This document shows positions 56,094 to 63,259 of a DNA stretch of 64,000 nt, one piece after another. The stretch's first letter is position 1. Each line of letters starts with the position of its first letter. Origin of the DNA: 40CM-2-70-7 sp035631315 (GTDB lineage Bacteria > Gemmatimonadota > Gemmatimonadetes > Gemmatimonadales > GWC2-71-9); the NCBI GenBank assembly GCA_035631315.1, contig DASQIZ010000035.1, positions 1 to 64,000 of the forward strand. The letters run 5' to 3'. The notes beneath the pieces are model-generated. The model worked only from the letters and a program-made list of their open reading frames with translations, searched no databases and was not told the DNA's origin. The position numbers and the translations under genes are program-made.

Positions 56094-57330
56094 GCTCGTC
56101 ACGATCACTTCGATCGCCGGTGGTGGTGACGGCGTGGGAAGGCTCGGGGACGGACGCGCGATCTTCGTTCCGCGCACCGCGCCCGGTGAGCAGATCCGGC
56201 TCGGTGCCGTCGAAAAGCGAAAGAACTTCGCGCGCGGGAGTGTCGAGGAGATCGTCAGCGCAGGACCCGCGCGCATCACCCCTGCGTGCCGGCACTACAT
56301 CGACGACGACTGCGGCGGTTGCCAGATCCAGCACCTCTCCTACGAAGCCCAGCTCGCGGCCAAGCGCTCGATCGTCGGCGAGGCGCTGCGGAGAATCGGG
56401 AAGCTCGATCTCCCTGATCCCGAGATCGTCGAAGCCGCCGAAGAATGGCGGTACCGGGCGAAGATCACGCTCGCCGTGAAGGCCGGACATGGCGGGAAGG
56501 GAATCACCGCCGGTTTCCATCCGCAGAACCGCCCGAATGCCGTCTTCGCTCTCCACGATTGCCACATCGCGGACGTCAGGCTCATGGCGCTCTGGCGTGG
56601 CGTGGTCGCGCATCTCGATCTCCTGCCCGACCGCCCGGCGCACATCACGTTGCGGCTCGATCGGGACGGCCATCGCCACCTCATGGTCGAATCCTCGGGG
56701 GAGCCGTGGCTCAAGGCTGACGCCATGCGGAAGGCGCTCAGTACCGGCGACGGTGAGGTCATCTGCTGGTGGCAGCCGACGGAGGGGGCAGCACGCGTCA
56801 TGGCGGGTCCGGCCACGGGCTTCCCGGCCACCGCCTTCGAGCAGGTGCACCCCGAAATGGGTGGGCTGGCACGGGACTGGGCAGTCCAGCAGCTCGGCAA
56901 CCTGACTGACCAGCTCGCCTGGGACCTGTACGGTGGGATCGGAGACACGGCGCTCGCGCTCGCCAAGGCGGGCGCCTCGGTGGTGAGCGTCGACGCGGAC
57001 GAGAAAGCGGTGACGTGGGCTCGCACGCGTGCCGGGATCGACCGGATTCGGTTCATCGCGGGAAAGACCGAGGACGTGCTTCCCACGCTCGAAGATCCGC
57101 CGGCGGCCGTGGTCGTGAACCCGCCACGGGCGGGGCTCCATTGGGACGTCACGCTGCGATTGACGGGTGAGCCGGTGGCGAAGGTCGTCTACATCTCCTG
57201 TGACCCCGCGACGCTCGCGCGGGACCTTTCGCGGTTGTCGACCAACTACCGGGTGACGGGCGTGAAGGCGTTCGACCTGTTTCCGCAAACGGCCCATGTC
57301 GAGACGGTCGCCATCCTGGAGGCTGCGTGA
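56086..57330 (+). CDS. 23S rRNA (uracil-5-)-methyltransferase family protein (RlmD/RumA-like)
   Basis: This 414-aa protein starts at GTG 56086, 8 nt after GAGGG; TTG 56080 is an alternative. The N-terminal TRAM domain (LVTITSIAGGGDGVGRL) is followed by iron-sulfur cysteines in CRHYIDDDCGGCQIQHLSYE. The C-terminal SAM domain has WDLYGGIGDTALALAKAGA, VVNPPRAGLH and the catalytic cysteine in VVYISCDPATLARDL. It should make m5U in rRNA or tRNA; the exact site cannot be assigned. Its position between biotin carboxylase and biotin carrier genes is odd. The stop overlaps the carrier gene by 4 nt. Confidence 0.9.
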   Translation: MSELVTITSIAGGGDGVGRLGDGRAIFVPRTAPGEQIRLGAVEKRKNFARGSVEEIVSAGPARITPACRHYIDDDCGGCQIQHLSYEAQLAAKRSIVGEALRRIGKLDLPDPEIVEAAEEWRYRAKITLAVKAGHGGKGITAGFHPQNRPNAVFALHDCHIADVRLMALWRGVVAHLDLLPDRPAHITLRLDRDGHRHLMVESSGEPWLKADAMRKALSTGDGEVICWWQPTEGAARVMAGPATGFPATAFEQVHPEMGGLARDWAVQQLGNLTDQLAWDLYGGIGDTALALAKAGASVVSVDADEKAVTWARTRAGIDRIRFIAGKTEDVLPTLEDPPAAVVVNPPRAGLHWDVTLRLTGEPVAKVVYISCDPATLARDLSRLSTNYRVTGVKAFDLFPQTAHVETVAILEAA

Positions 57331-57845
57331 AGTACTTCGTGCGGCTCGCCGGCCTGACCGTCGAGGTCGAGGTGTCGGGCGGGTCTGTCCGGGTGGATGG
57401 GGAAACGCTCGAAGCCCACCTTGCGGCCGTTCCCGGCACCCCGCTGCATCACCTGTTGCTCGGCGGGGACTCCTGGACCGTCTCGGCCCAGGCCCTGGAG
57501 GGTATCGGGGAGTGGGCCCTGGGGGCCGTCGGTGAGCGGGTCGAGGTCGAAGCGGTCGACGAGCGGACTCAGGCCATCAGAACCCTGACCGGAAAAAAGG
57601 GGGGACCCGCGGGGGGTGGGGTCATCAAAGCTCCCATGCCGGGATTGGTGGTTCGGGTACCGGTCACGGAGGGTCAGAAGGTGGGGCCCGGGACCGGGTT
57701 GGTGGTGGTCGAGGCGATGAAGATGGAGAATGAGCTCAAGGCGACCCATCCCGGGATCGTCAAAAAAGTGCACGTGACCCCTGGCGCAGTTGTGGAAAAA
57801 GGGGCCCCACTCGTGACCCTCGAAAGTGTGGAACCCTCCAATTGA
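57327..57845 (+). CDS. biotin carboxyl carrier protein with BT-like N-terminal domain
   Basis: This 172-aa protein starts at GTG 57327. Residues ~1-95 (YFVRLAGLTVEVEVSGGSVR, GTPLHHLLLGGDSWTVSA) match the small BT-type linker found between the BC and BCCP parts of propionyl/methylcrotonyl-CoA carboxylase alpha chains. Residues ~98-170 are the biotinyl domain (IKAPMPGLVVRVPVTEGQKV), with the biotin lysine K132 in VEAMKMENEL. It thus looks like the detached C-terminus of an alpha subunit, working with the AccC- and PccB-like proteins upstream. Confidence 0.92.
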   Translation: MKYFVRLAGLTVEVEVSGGSVRVDGETLEAHLAAVPGTPLHHLLLGGDSWTVSAQALEGIGEWALGAVGERVEVEAVDERTQAIRTLTGKKGGPAGGGVIKAPMPGLVVRVPVTEGQKVGPGTGLVVVEAMKMENELKATHPGIVKKVHVTPGAVVEKGAPLVTLESVEPSN

Positions 57846-57870
57846 CACGTGCTTAGGGCCCGGTTAGAGT
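57842..57870 (+). promoter_or_regulatory. predicted promoter of rplM-rpsI
   Basis: TTGACA (57842-57847), a 17-nt spacer and TAGAGT (57865-57870) precede ATG 57907. The -35 is perfect and overlaps the biotin carrier stop codon. An AGAGG site lies near 57897. Confidence 0.6.
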
Positions 57871-57906
57871 TCTAGTCTGTCTATTTTCGGGCTCTCGAAG
57901 AGGACC

Positions 57907-58350
57907 ATGAAGACATTCGTTCTGAAGCCAGAGGAAATCGAACGGCGTTGGTGGGTGGTGGATGCCGCGGGCCAGCCCCTGGGGCGTCTCGCCTCGCGGG
58001 TGGCGCAGGTCCTGCGCGGCAAGCATAAGCCCACGTTCACGCCGCACGTCAACGGTGGTGACTGCGTCATCGTCGTCAACGCCGAAGCCGTGAAGCTGAC
58101 CGGGAACAAGCCGGCGCAGAAGGAATACTTCCGCCACACCGGCTACATGGGGCACGAGCGGTTTACGCCGGTCGCGAAGCTCCTCGAGAAGCACCCCGAC
58201 CGCGTGATCGAGAAGGCGGTGTGGGGAATGCTGCCGAAGACCACGCTTTCCCGTCAGAAGGTGAAGCAGATGCTGAAGGTGTATGCGGGACCGACGCATC
58301 CGCACGCGGCGCAGCAGCCGCAGCCCATGACGCTGGCGGGTGCCAAGTGA
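57907..58350 (+). CDS. rplM: 50S ribosomal protein L13
   Basis: uL13 is an early 23S rRNA-binding assembly protein. The 147-aa protein starts KTFVLKPEEIERRWWVVDAA and contains PLGRLASRVAQVLRGKHKPT, GDCVIVVNAEAVKLTGNK and the signature VWGMLPKTTLSRQKVKQMLK. Its last codon region overlaps the rpsI GTG by 4 nt, as in most bacteria. It is probably transcribed from the TTGACA promoter in the 61-nt upstream gap. Confidence 0.97.
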   Translation: MKTFVLKPEEIERRWWVVDAAGQPLGRLASRVAQVLRGKHKPTFTPHVNGGDCVIVVNAEAVKLTGNKPAQKEYFRHTGYMGHERFTPVAKLLEKHPDRVIEKAVWGMLPKTTLSRQKVKQMLKVYAGPTHPHAAQQPQPMTLAGAK

Positions 58351-58754
58351 GCGCCGCGATCACGCCGGAGCTCCGCTGGCACGCCATCGGCCGCCGCAAA
58401 GTCGCGGTCGCCCGGGTGTACCTCACGCCGGGGTCGGGGAAGTGGAACATCAACGGGCGCACGCTGGGTGATTACTTCCCCCGGCCGAGCCTCGTGTCGC
58501 ACATCCAGCAGTCGTTCACCGTCACGGACACGCTCGGCGCCTTCGATGTGCGCGCGCGCGTGAATGGCGGCGGCATGACGGGGCAGGCCGGCGCGCTTCG
58601 CATGGCGATCGCGCGTGCGCTCTGTCTGGCGGACGAGCGGCACCGGAAAAAGCTTCGTGAACAGGGCCTCCTTACCCGCGATCCGCGGGCCGTGGAGCGC
58701 AAGAAGCCGGGCCGGGCTGGCGCGCGGAAGCGCTTCCAGTTCAGCAAGCGGTAA
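58347..58754 (+). CDS. rpsI: 30S ribosomal protein S9
   Basis: uS9 reaches the P-site tRNA with its C-terminal tail. The protein is 135 aa from GTG 58347, which overlaps the rplM stop; an upstream frame inside rplM is rejected. Signature blocks are RRKVAVARVYLTPGSGKWNI, TDTLGAFDVRARVNGGGMTG and GQAGALRMAIARAL. The invariant tail is RDPRAVERKKPGRAGARKRF with QFSKR. A 92-nt gap to rpsB contains a CCC-TTCG-GGG stem-loop (58788-58797). Confidence 0.97.
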   Translation: MSAAITPELRWHAIGRRKVAVARVYLTPGSGKWNINGRTLGDYFPRPSLVSHIQQSFTVTDTLGAFDVRARVNGGGMTGQAGALRMAIARALCLADERHRKKLREQGLLTRDPRAVERKKPGRAGARKRFQFSKR

Positions 58755-58846
58755 AAATTCTCACGTCGCCCGATCCGATGCCGGGTCCCTTCGGGGTGGC
58801 GTTGGAAATGACGGCGACGGCGGACTAAAACCCAAGAAAGGATTGC

Positions 58847-59725
58847 ATGGCGCAGCCTCAACTGCAGGACCTGCTGGAAGCCGGTGTCCATTTCGGACAC
58901 CAGACTCGGCGCTGGAACCCCAAGATGCGGCGGTTCATCTTCGCCGAGCGCTCCGGCATCTACATCATCGACCTCCAGAAGACACTCCATCAGCTGCAGC
59001 AGGCCCAGGAGCTCCTCCGGAGCGTGGTCCTGAAGGGCGAGGGCGTCCTCTTCGTCTGCACCAAAAAACAGCTCAAGGCGATTCTGCAGGCCGAAGCCGA
59101 GAAGTGCGGCTCGTTCTTCGTGTCCGAGCGCTGGCTGGGCGGCACGCTCACGAACTTCCAGACCATCAAGAAGCAGATCAAGCGGCTCAAGGATCTCGAG
59201 CAGGGCGCGTCGGACGGTGAGTTCGAGAACTACACGAAGAAAGAACAGCTCCTGTTCGACCGCGAGCGCGAGAAGCTCGACAAGAACCTGTCGGGCATCA
59301 AGAACATGGGCCGCTTGCCCGGGGCGCTGTTCATCGTCGACGCCAAGAAGGAGCGCATCGCCGTCGCCGAGGCCAACAAGCTCGGGATTCCGGTGGTCGC
59401 GATCGTCGACACGAACGCCGATCCGGACCTGATCACGGTGCCGATCCCGGGGAACGACGATGCCATCAGGTCGGTCGCGCTGATCACCGCCGCGCTGTCC
59501 GACGTCATTGGGGAAGCGCGCCGGCAGATGCCGATGCGCGAATCCGCCGAGGAGGCCGAGGGCACCACGTATTCGACCGAAACGGGTGTCGAAGCCGAGG
59601 CCGACGGCGACCGGAAGAAGAAGCCGGCCCGCCGGAAGCGGCGGCCGAAGCCCGAGGCCATTGCGGCCCGGTTGAAGACCGATGAAGCGCCGGCGGGAGG
59701 GACGTCGGCGGCGGGGGGCGCGTAA
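58847..59725 (+). CDS. rpsB: 30S ribosomal protein S2
   Basis: uS2 is a late-binding 30S protein that recruits S1. The 292-aa protein carries QDLLEAGVHFGHQTRRWNPK, FIFAERSGIYIIDLQKT, RWLGGTLTNFQTIKKQIKRL and IPVVAIVDTNADPDLITVPI. The last ~50 residues form a Lys/Arg/Pro-rich extension (KKKPARRKRRPKPEA) longer than in model species. An AAAGGA site lies upstream. The following gap to tsf holds a strong terminator, so tsf may be expressed at a lower level. Confidence 0.97.
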   Translation: MAQPQLQDLLEAGVHFGHQTRRWNPKMRRFIFAERSGIYIIDLQKTLHQLQQAQELLRSVVLKGEGVLFVCTKKQLKAILQAEAEKCGSFFVSERWLGGTLTNFQTIKKQIKRLKDLEQGASDGEFENYTKKEQLLFDREREKLDKNLSGIKNMGRLPGALFIVDAKKERIAVAEANKLGIPVVAIVDTNADPDLITVPIPGNDDAIRSVALITAALSDVIGEARRQMPMRESAEEAEGTTYSTETGVEAEADGDRKKKPARRKRRPKPEAIAARLKTDEAPAGGTSAAGGA

Positions 59726-59758
59726 GCGCGCTTGCCCGGACGGGGTTGCACAAGAGCC

Positions 59759-59797
59759 GCCGCCCTCCGTGCCTGACGGCCGAGGGCGGCATTTTTT
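59759..59797 (+). terminator. intrinsic terminator between rpsB and tsf
   Basis: GCCGCCCTC (59759-59767) pairs with GAGGGCGGC (59782-59790). An inner CCGT/ACGG pairing can form, and ATTTTTT follows. It lies 14 nt before the tsf start, so readthrough is required unless tsf has its own promoter. Confidence 0.85.
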
Positions 59798-59810
59798 AAC
59801 GGGGACACTG

Positions 59811-60410
59811 ATGCCTGAGATTTCAGCGAAAATGGTGGCGGAGCTCCGGAACCGTACCGGTGCCGGCATGATGGATTGCAAGAAGGCCCTGGAGGAGACG
59901 GGTGGCGACCTCGAGAAGGCCACCGAGATCCTGCGGGTGAAGTACGCCGCCAAGGCGGAGAAGCGCGCCGAGCGCAATGCCGCCGAGGGCCTGATCGATT
60001 CGTACATCCACTTCACGGGCAAGGTCGGCGTGATGGTCGAGCTGAACTGCGAGACCGACTTCGTGGCCCGCACCGATGAGTTCAAGCAGCTCGCGCGCGA
60101 CGTCGCGCTCCAGATCGCGTCCAGCCGCCCGCTGGCCGTCCGGATCGAGGACGTGCACCCGGACGTCGTGGAGCGGGAGCGGCGCATCTACGAGGCGCAG
60201 GTCATCGAGCAGAAGAAGCCCGAGCAGATCCGCGGCAAGATCGTCGAGGGGATGCTCAAGAAGTTCTTCCAGGAGAGCGTGCTCATGGAGCAGCCCTTCG
60301 TGAAGGACGACAAGGTGACCATCGGTGATCTGGTGAAGGCCTATTCGGGGAAGACCGGCGAGAAGGTGGAGATCCGCCGGTTCGCCCGGTTCGAGCTCGG
60401 GGGCAACTGA
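59811..60410 (+). CDS. tsf: elongation factor Ts (short form)
   Basis: EF-Ts exchanges GDP for GTP on EF-Tu. The protein is 199 aa from ATG 59811; a longer frame crosses the terminator and is rejected. The N-terminal UBA-like domain has VAELRNRTGAGMMDCKKALE, followed by the TDFVAR signature in LNCETDFVARTDEF. The length matches the short EF-Ts with one core subdomain (as in Thermus) rather than the ~283-aa Escherichia form. pyrH starts 2 nt after the stop. Confidence 0.96.
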   Translation: MPEISAKMVAELRNRTGAGMMDCKKALEETGGDLEKATEILRVKYAAKAEKRAERNAAEGLIDSYIHFTGKVGVMVELNCETDFVARTDEFKQLARDVALQIASSRPLAVRIEDVHPDVVERERRIYEAQVIEQKKPEQIRGKIVEGMLKKFFQESVLMEQPFVKDDKVTIGDLVKAYSGKTGEKVEIRRFARFELGGN

Positions 60411-60412
60411 CC

Positions 60413-61132
60413 ATGCCCGTCCTGGCCTACAAACGCGCGCTGCTCAAGCTGTCGGGCGAGGCGTTTGCGGGCGGGAAGGGCACCGGGGCGGGCATCGATT
60501 TTGCTACCCTGGAAGGCATCACCGATGAGCTGAAGTCGGTCGCGGCCACGGGAGTCCAGCTGGGCCTGGTGGTGGGGGGAGGCAACATTCTCCGCGGCAC
60601 CACCGCCAGCCAGCAGGGGATGGACCGCGTTTCAGCCGACTACATGGGCATGCTGGCCACCATCATCAACGCCCTGGCCCTCCAGGAAGTGCTGGAGAAG
60701 AAGGGCGTCGATACGCGGGTGATGACGGCCATCCGGATGGAGGAGCTGGCGGAGCCCTACATCCGCCGGCGGGCCATTCGGCATTTGGATAAGGGCCGCG
60801 TGGTGATCTTCGCCGGGGGGACCGGAAACCCCTACTTTTCGACGGACACCGCCGCGGTCCTCCGGGCCCTGGAGATTGAAGCCCAGGTCCTGATGAAGGC
60901 GACCAACGTGGACGGCGTCTACACGGCCGATCCGAAGAAGGACAAGACGGCGACGTTCATCCCCGAGCTGTCCTTCCAGGACGCGCTCGTGAAGGGGTAC
61001 GCGGTGATGGACGCCAACGCGTTCGGGTTGTGCAAGGAGAACCGGCTCCCCATCGTGGTGTTCAACATCAACCAGTCCGGCGCGACCGCGCGCATTCTGG
61101 CGGGGGAGCGCGTCGGCACCATCGTTCGATGA
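60413..61132 (+). CDS. pyrH: uridylate kinase
   Basis: PyrH phosphorylates UMP to UDP and is an essential hexameric amino-acid-kinase-family enzyme. The 239-aa protein contains LLKLSGEAFAGGKGTGAGID, GLVVGGGNILRGTTASQQGM, ADYMGMLATIINALALQEVL, VIFAGGTGNPYFSTDTAAVL and MKATNVDGVYTADPKKD. The stop overlaps the frr ATG by 4 nt. The tsf-pyrH-frr-uppS-cdsA-dxr order is a well-conserved bacterial block. Confidence 0.97.
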   Translation: MPVLAYKRALLKLSGEAFAGGKGTGAGIDFATLEGITDELKSVAATGVQLGLVVGGGNILRGTTASQQGMDRVSADYMGMLATIINALALQEVLEKKGVDTRVMTAIRMEELAEPYIRRRAIRHLDKGRVVIFAGGTGNPYFSTDTAAVLRALEIEAQVLMKATNVDGVYTADPKKDKTATFIPELSFQDALVKGYAVMDANAFGLCKENRLPIVVFNINQSGATARILAGERVGTIVR

Positions 61133-61683
61133 GCACGATCCCCGAGTTGTTGAAGACGGCGAAGGCGGCCATGGAGAAGTCGGTCGAGTCGGTGAAGCGC
61201 GAGTTTTCCAGCGTGCGCACCGGCCGGGCGACGACCACGCTCCTCGACGTGGTCCGCGTGGACGCCTATGGCAATCTGATGCCGCTCAATCAGGTCGCGA
61301 GCGTCGCGGCGCCCGAGCCCAAGCTCCTGACGGTCACGCCTTGGGACAAGTCGCTGGCCAAAGCCATCGAGAAGGCCATCGTGGTCTCGGAGCTCGGCCT
61401 CACCCCCTCCAACGACGGCACGGTCATCCGGATCCCGATCCCGGCGCTCACCGAGGAGCGGCGCCGGGAGTTGGTGAAGGTCGTGCACAAGTTCGCCGAA
61501 GAAGGGCGGGTGGGAGTGCGGCATGCCCGGACCGACGCGATCGCCAAGGCCAAGAAACTCGAGCACGTATCGGAAGACGAAAAGAAGCACTGCGAAAAGG
61601 ACGTGCAGAAACTGCACGATGAGAAGATGAAAGCGATCGATGACGCGGTGAAGGGCAAAGAAGCGGAGATCATGGAGGTCTAG
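61129..61683 (+). CDS. frr: ribosome recycling factor
   Basis: RRF splits post-termination ribosomes with EF-G. The protein is 184 aa from ATG 61129, in the 4-nt overlap with pyrH; an upstream frame inside pyrH is rejected. Blocks are VKREFSSVRTGRATTTLLDV, PWDKSLAKAIEKAIVVSELG, TPSNDGTVIRIPIPALTEER and RRELVKVVHKFAEEGRVGVR. The stop overlaps uppS by 1 nt. Confidence 0.97.
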   Translation: MSTIPELLKTAKAAMEKSVESVKREFSSVRTGRATTTLLDVVRVDAYGNLMPLNQVASVAAPEPKLLTVTPWDKSLAKAIEKAIVVSELGLTPSNDGTVIRIPIPALTEERRRELVKVVHKFAEEGRVGVRHARTDAIAKAKKLEHVSEDEKKHCEKDVQKLHDEKMKAIDDAVKGKEAEIMEV

Positions 61684-62426
61684 TGGTCACCGCGGATCTC
61701 CTGGCGCAGGTTCGTCTCAACGGGGGCGTCCCCCGCCACGTGGCCATCATCATGGATGGCAACGGGCGCTGGGCCCGCGGGCGCCTCATGCCCCGGCCCC
61801 TGGGACACCGGGCGGGAATGAAGGCCGTCCGTGAGGTGGTGGAAGGTGCGATCGAGAGCGGCGTCGAGGTGCTCACGCTGTTCGCGTTCTCGGAAGAGAA
61901 CTGGAATCGCCCGGCCACCGAGATCTCGGCCCTGATGAACCTGCTCGAGGAATACATCGCCCGGGAAGTCCGGGAGCTGTCGGATCAGGGCGTGCGCGTG
62001 AACGTGCTCGGCGACCTGACCCGCCTCGGCCCCAAGCAGCGGGCCGCGGTCGAACGGATCATGTCCGACACGCGAGGCGGCACCAAGCTCTCCCTGAACC
62101 TCTGCATCTCGTATTCGTCCCGTGCGGAGCTCGCGCGGGCCGCGCGGCTCCTGGCCGAAGAGGTGCTGAAGGGGAATAAGCGCCTGGAAGACCTCGATGA
62201 GGGGGCCCTCGCGGCGAAGCTCTACACCGCGCCGTGGCCCGATCCCGATCTCCTGATCCGGACGTCGGGCGAACAGCGTCTCTCCAACTTCCTGCTCTGG
62301 CAGCTGGCCTACACCGAGATCTACATCACGCCGGTGCTCTGGCCCGACTTCGACCGCCAGTGTCTGTACGAGGCGATCCTCGACTATCAGCGGCGCGAGC
62401 GGCGCTTCGGCAACGTCACGGCCTGA
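61683..62426 (+). CDS. uppS: isoprenyl transferase (undecaprenyl diphosphate synthase)
   Basis: UppS is the cis-prenyltransferase that extends FPP to undecaprenyl diphosphate, the peptidoglycan and O-antigen carrier. The protein is 247 aa from GTG 61683. Signature blocks are HVAIIMDGNGRWARGRLMPR (catalytic Asp), GHRAGMKAVREVVE, LTLFAFSEENWNRPATEISA and PDLLIRTSGEQRLSNFLLWQ. LAYTEIYITPVLWPDF with an RR-x-R-type end (RRERRFG) completes it. The stop overlaps cdsA by 1 nt. Confidence 0.96.
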   Translation: MVTADLLAQVRLNGGVPRHVAIIMDGNGRWARGRLMPRPLGHRAGMKAVREVVEGAIESGVEVLTLFAFSEENWNRPATEISALMNLLEEYIAREVRELSDQGVRVNVLGDLTRLGPKQRAAVERIMSDTRGGTKLSLNLCISYSSRAELARAARLLAEEVLKGNKRLEDLDEGALAAKLYTAPWPDPDLLIRTSGEQRLSNFLLWQLAYTEIYITPVLWPDFDRQCLYEAILDYQRRERRFGNVTA

Positions 62427-63259
62427 TGTCGCGGAATCTGCTGGTCCGGATCGCCTTCGCAGTCGTCGCGATCCCCCTCGCGGTCCTCATCATCTACGAA
62501 GGCGACTGGATTCTGGCGGGGATGCTCGCCGTGCTCGGTGTCCTGGGCACACGTGAGCTCTACGACCTCGGCCGGAAGCAAGGGATTGAACCCATCGCCT
62601 GGCTCGGGTACCTGTGTGCCGCCGCCATCCCTCTCGGCATGCTCTCGTCGATGATCGTCGGCTGGCCCTATGCCCTGGCGTGCTGGCTGATGGCCGTGAT
62701 GGTGGTCGCCCTGGCCACCCGGGCACCGACACAGAAGCCGCTGACCGCGGTGGCCCTCACCGTGATGGGCCCATTTTACGCGTCCTGGATGCTCGCCTTC
62801 ATTCTCAAACTCCGGAATGGCGCCCTGGGGCCCTGGCAGGGCACCTGGTTGGTGCTCCTGCCGCTCGTCGCCACCTGGGTCTGCGACACCGCGGCCATGG
62901 GCGCGGGCTCTGCGATCGGTGGGGCGAAGCTCGCGCCGGTCGTGTCTCCCAAGAAGACCTGGGCTGGGGCCGCCGGCGGACTGGCCGGCGGGATCGTGGC
63001 CACCGCGGCGATCGGCCTGTGGGTGTTCCCGCGGTTGGGGATGGTGGTCGGCGTGCTCCCGTTGATCGTGATCGGCGTCGCCATCGGCATTCTGGCGCAG
63101 GTCGGCGACGTCGCGGAGTCCCTCTTCAAGCGCGAAGTCGGCGTGAAGGATTCGTCGGCGCTGATCCCCGGGCATGGCGGCGTGCTCGACCGGCTCGATT
63201 CGCTCTACTTCGTCCTGCCCGCCACCGCCGGACTCTTCTGGTTCTTCCGGGTTCCATGA
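62426..63259 (+). CDS. cdsA: phosphatidate cytidylyltransferase
   Basis: CdsA makes CDP-diacylglycerol, the precursor of all phospholipids, in the inner membrane. The protein is 277 aa from ATG 62426. About eight hydrophobic helices are present, for example FAVVAIPLAVLIIYEGDWIL and TLVMGPFYASWML-like VMGPFYASWMLAFIL. The C-terminal signature is SPKKTWAGAAGGLAGG, then KRxxxxKDxxxxxPGHGGxLDRxD, seen here as FKREVGVKDSSALIPGHGGV followed by LDRLDS. The stop overlaps dxr by 4 nt. Confidence 0.95.
   Translation: MSRNLLVRIAFAVVAIPLAVLIIYEGDWILAGMLAVLGVLGTRELYDLGRKQGIEPIAWLGYLCAAAIPLGMLSSMIVGWPYALACWLMAVMVVALATRAPTQKPLTAVALTVMGPFYASWMLAFILKLRNGALGPWQGTWLVLLPLVATWVCDTAAMGAGSAIGGAKLAPVVSPKKTWAGAAGGLAGGIVATAAIGLWVFPRLGMVVGVLPLIVIGVAIGILAQVGDVAESLFKREVGVKDSSALIPGHGGVLDRLDSLYFVLPATAGLFWFFRVP

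Noticed and set aside
59682..59810. N-terminal extension of EF-Ts
   Set aside because: The frame is open through the rpsB end and the terminator, but the family N-terminus begins at ATG 59811.
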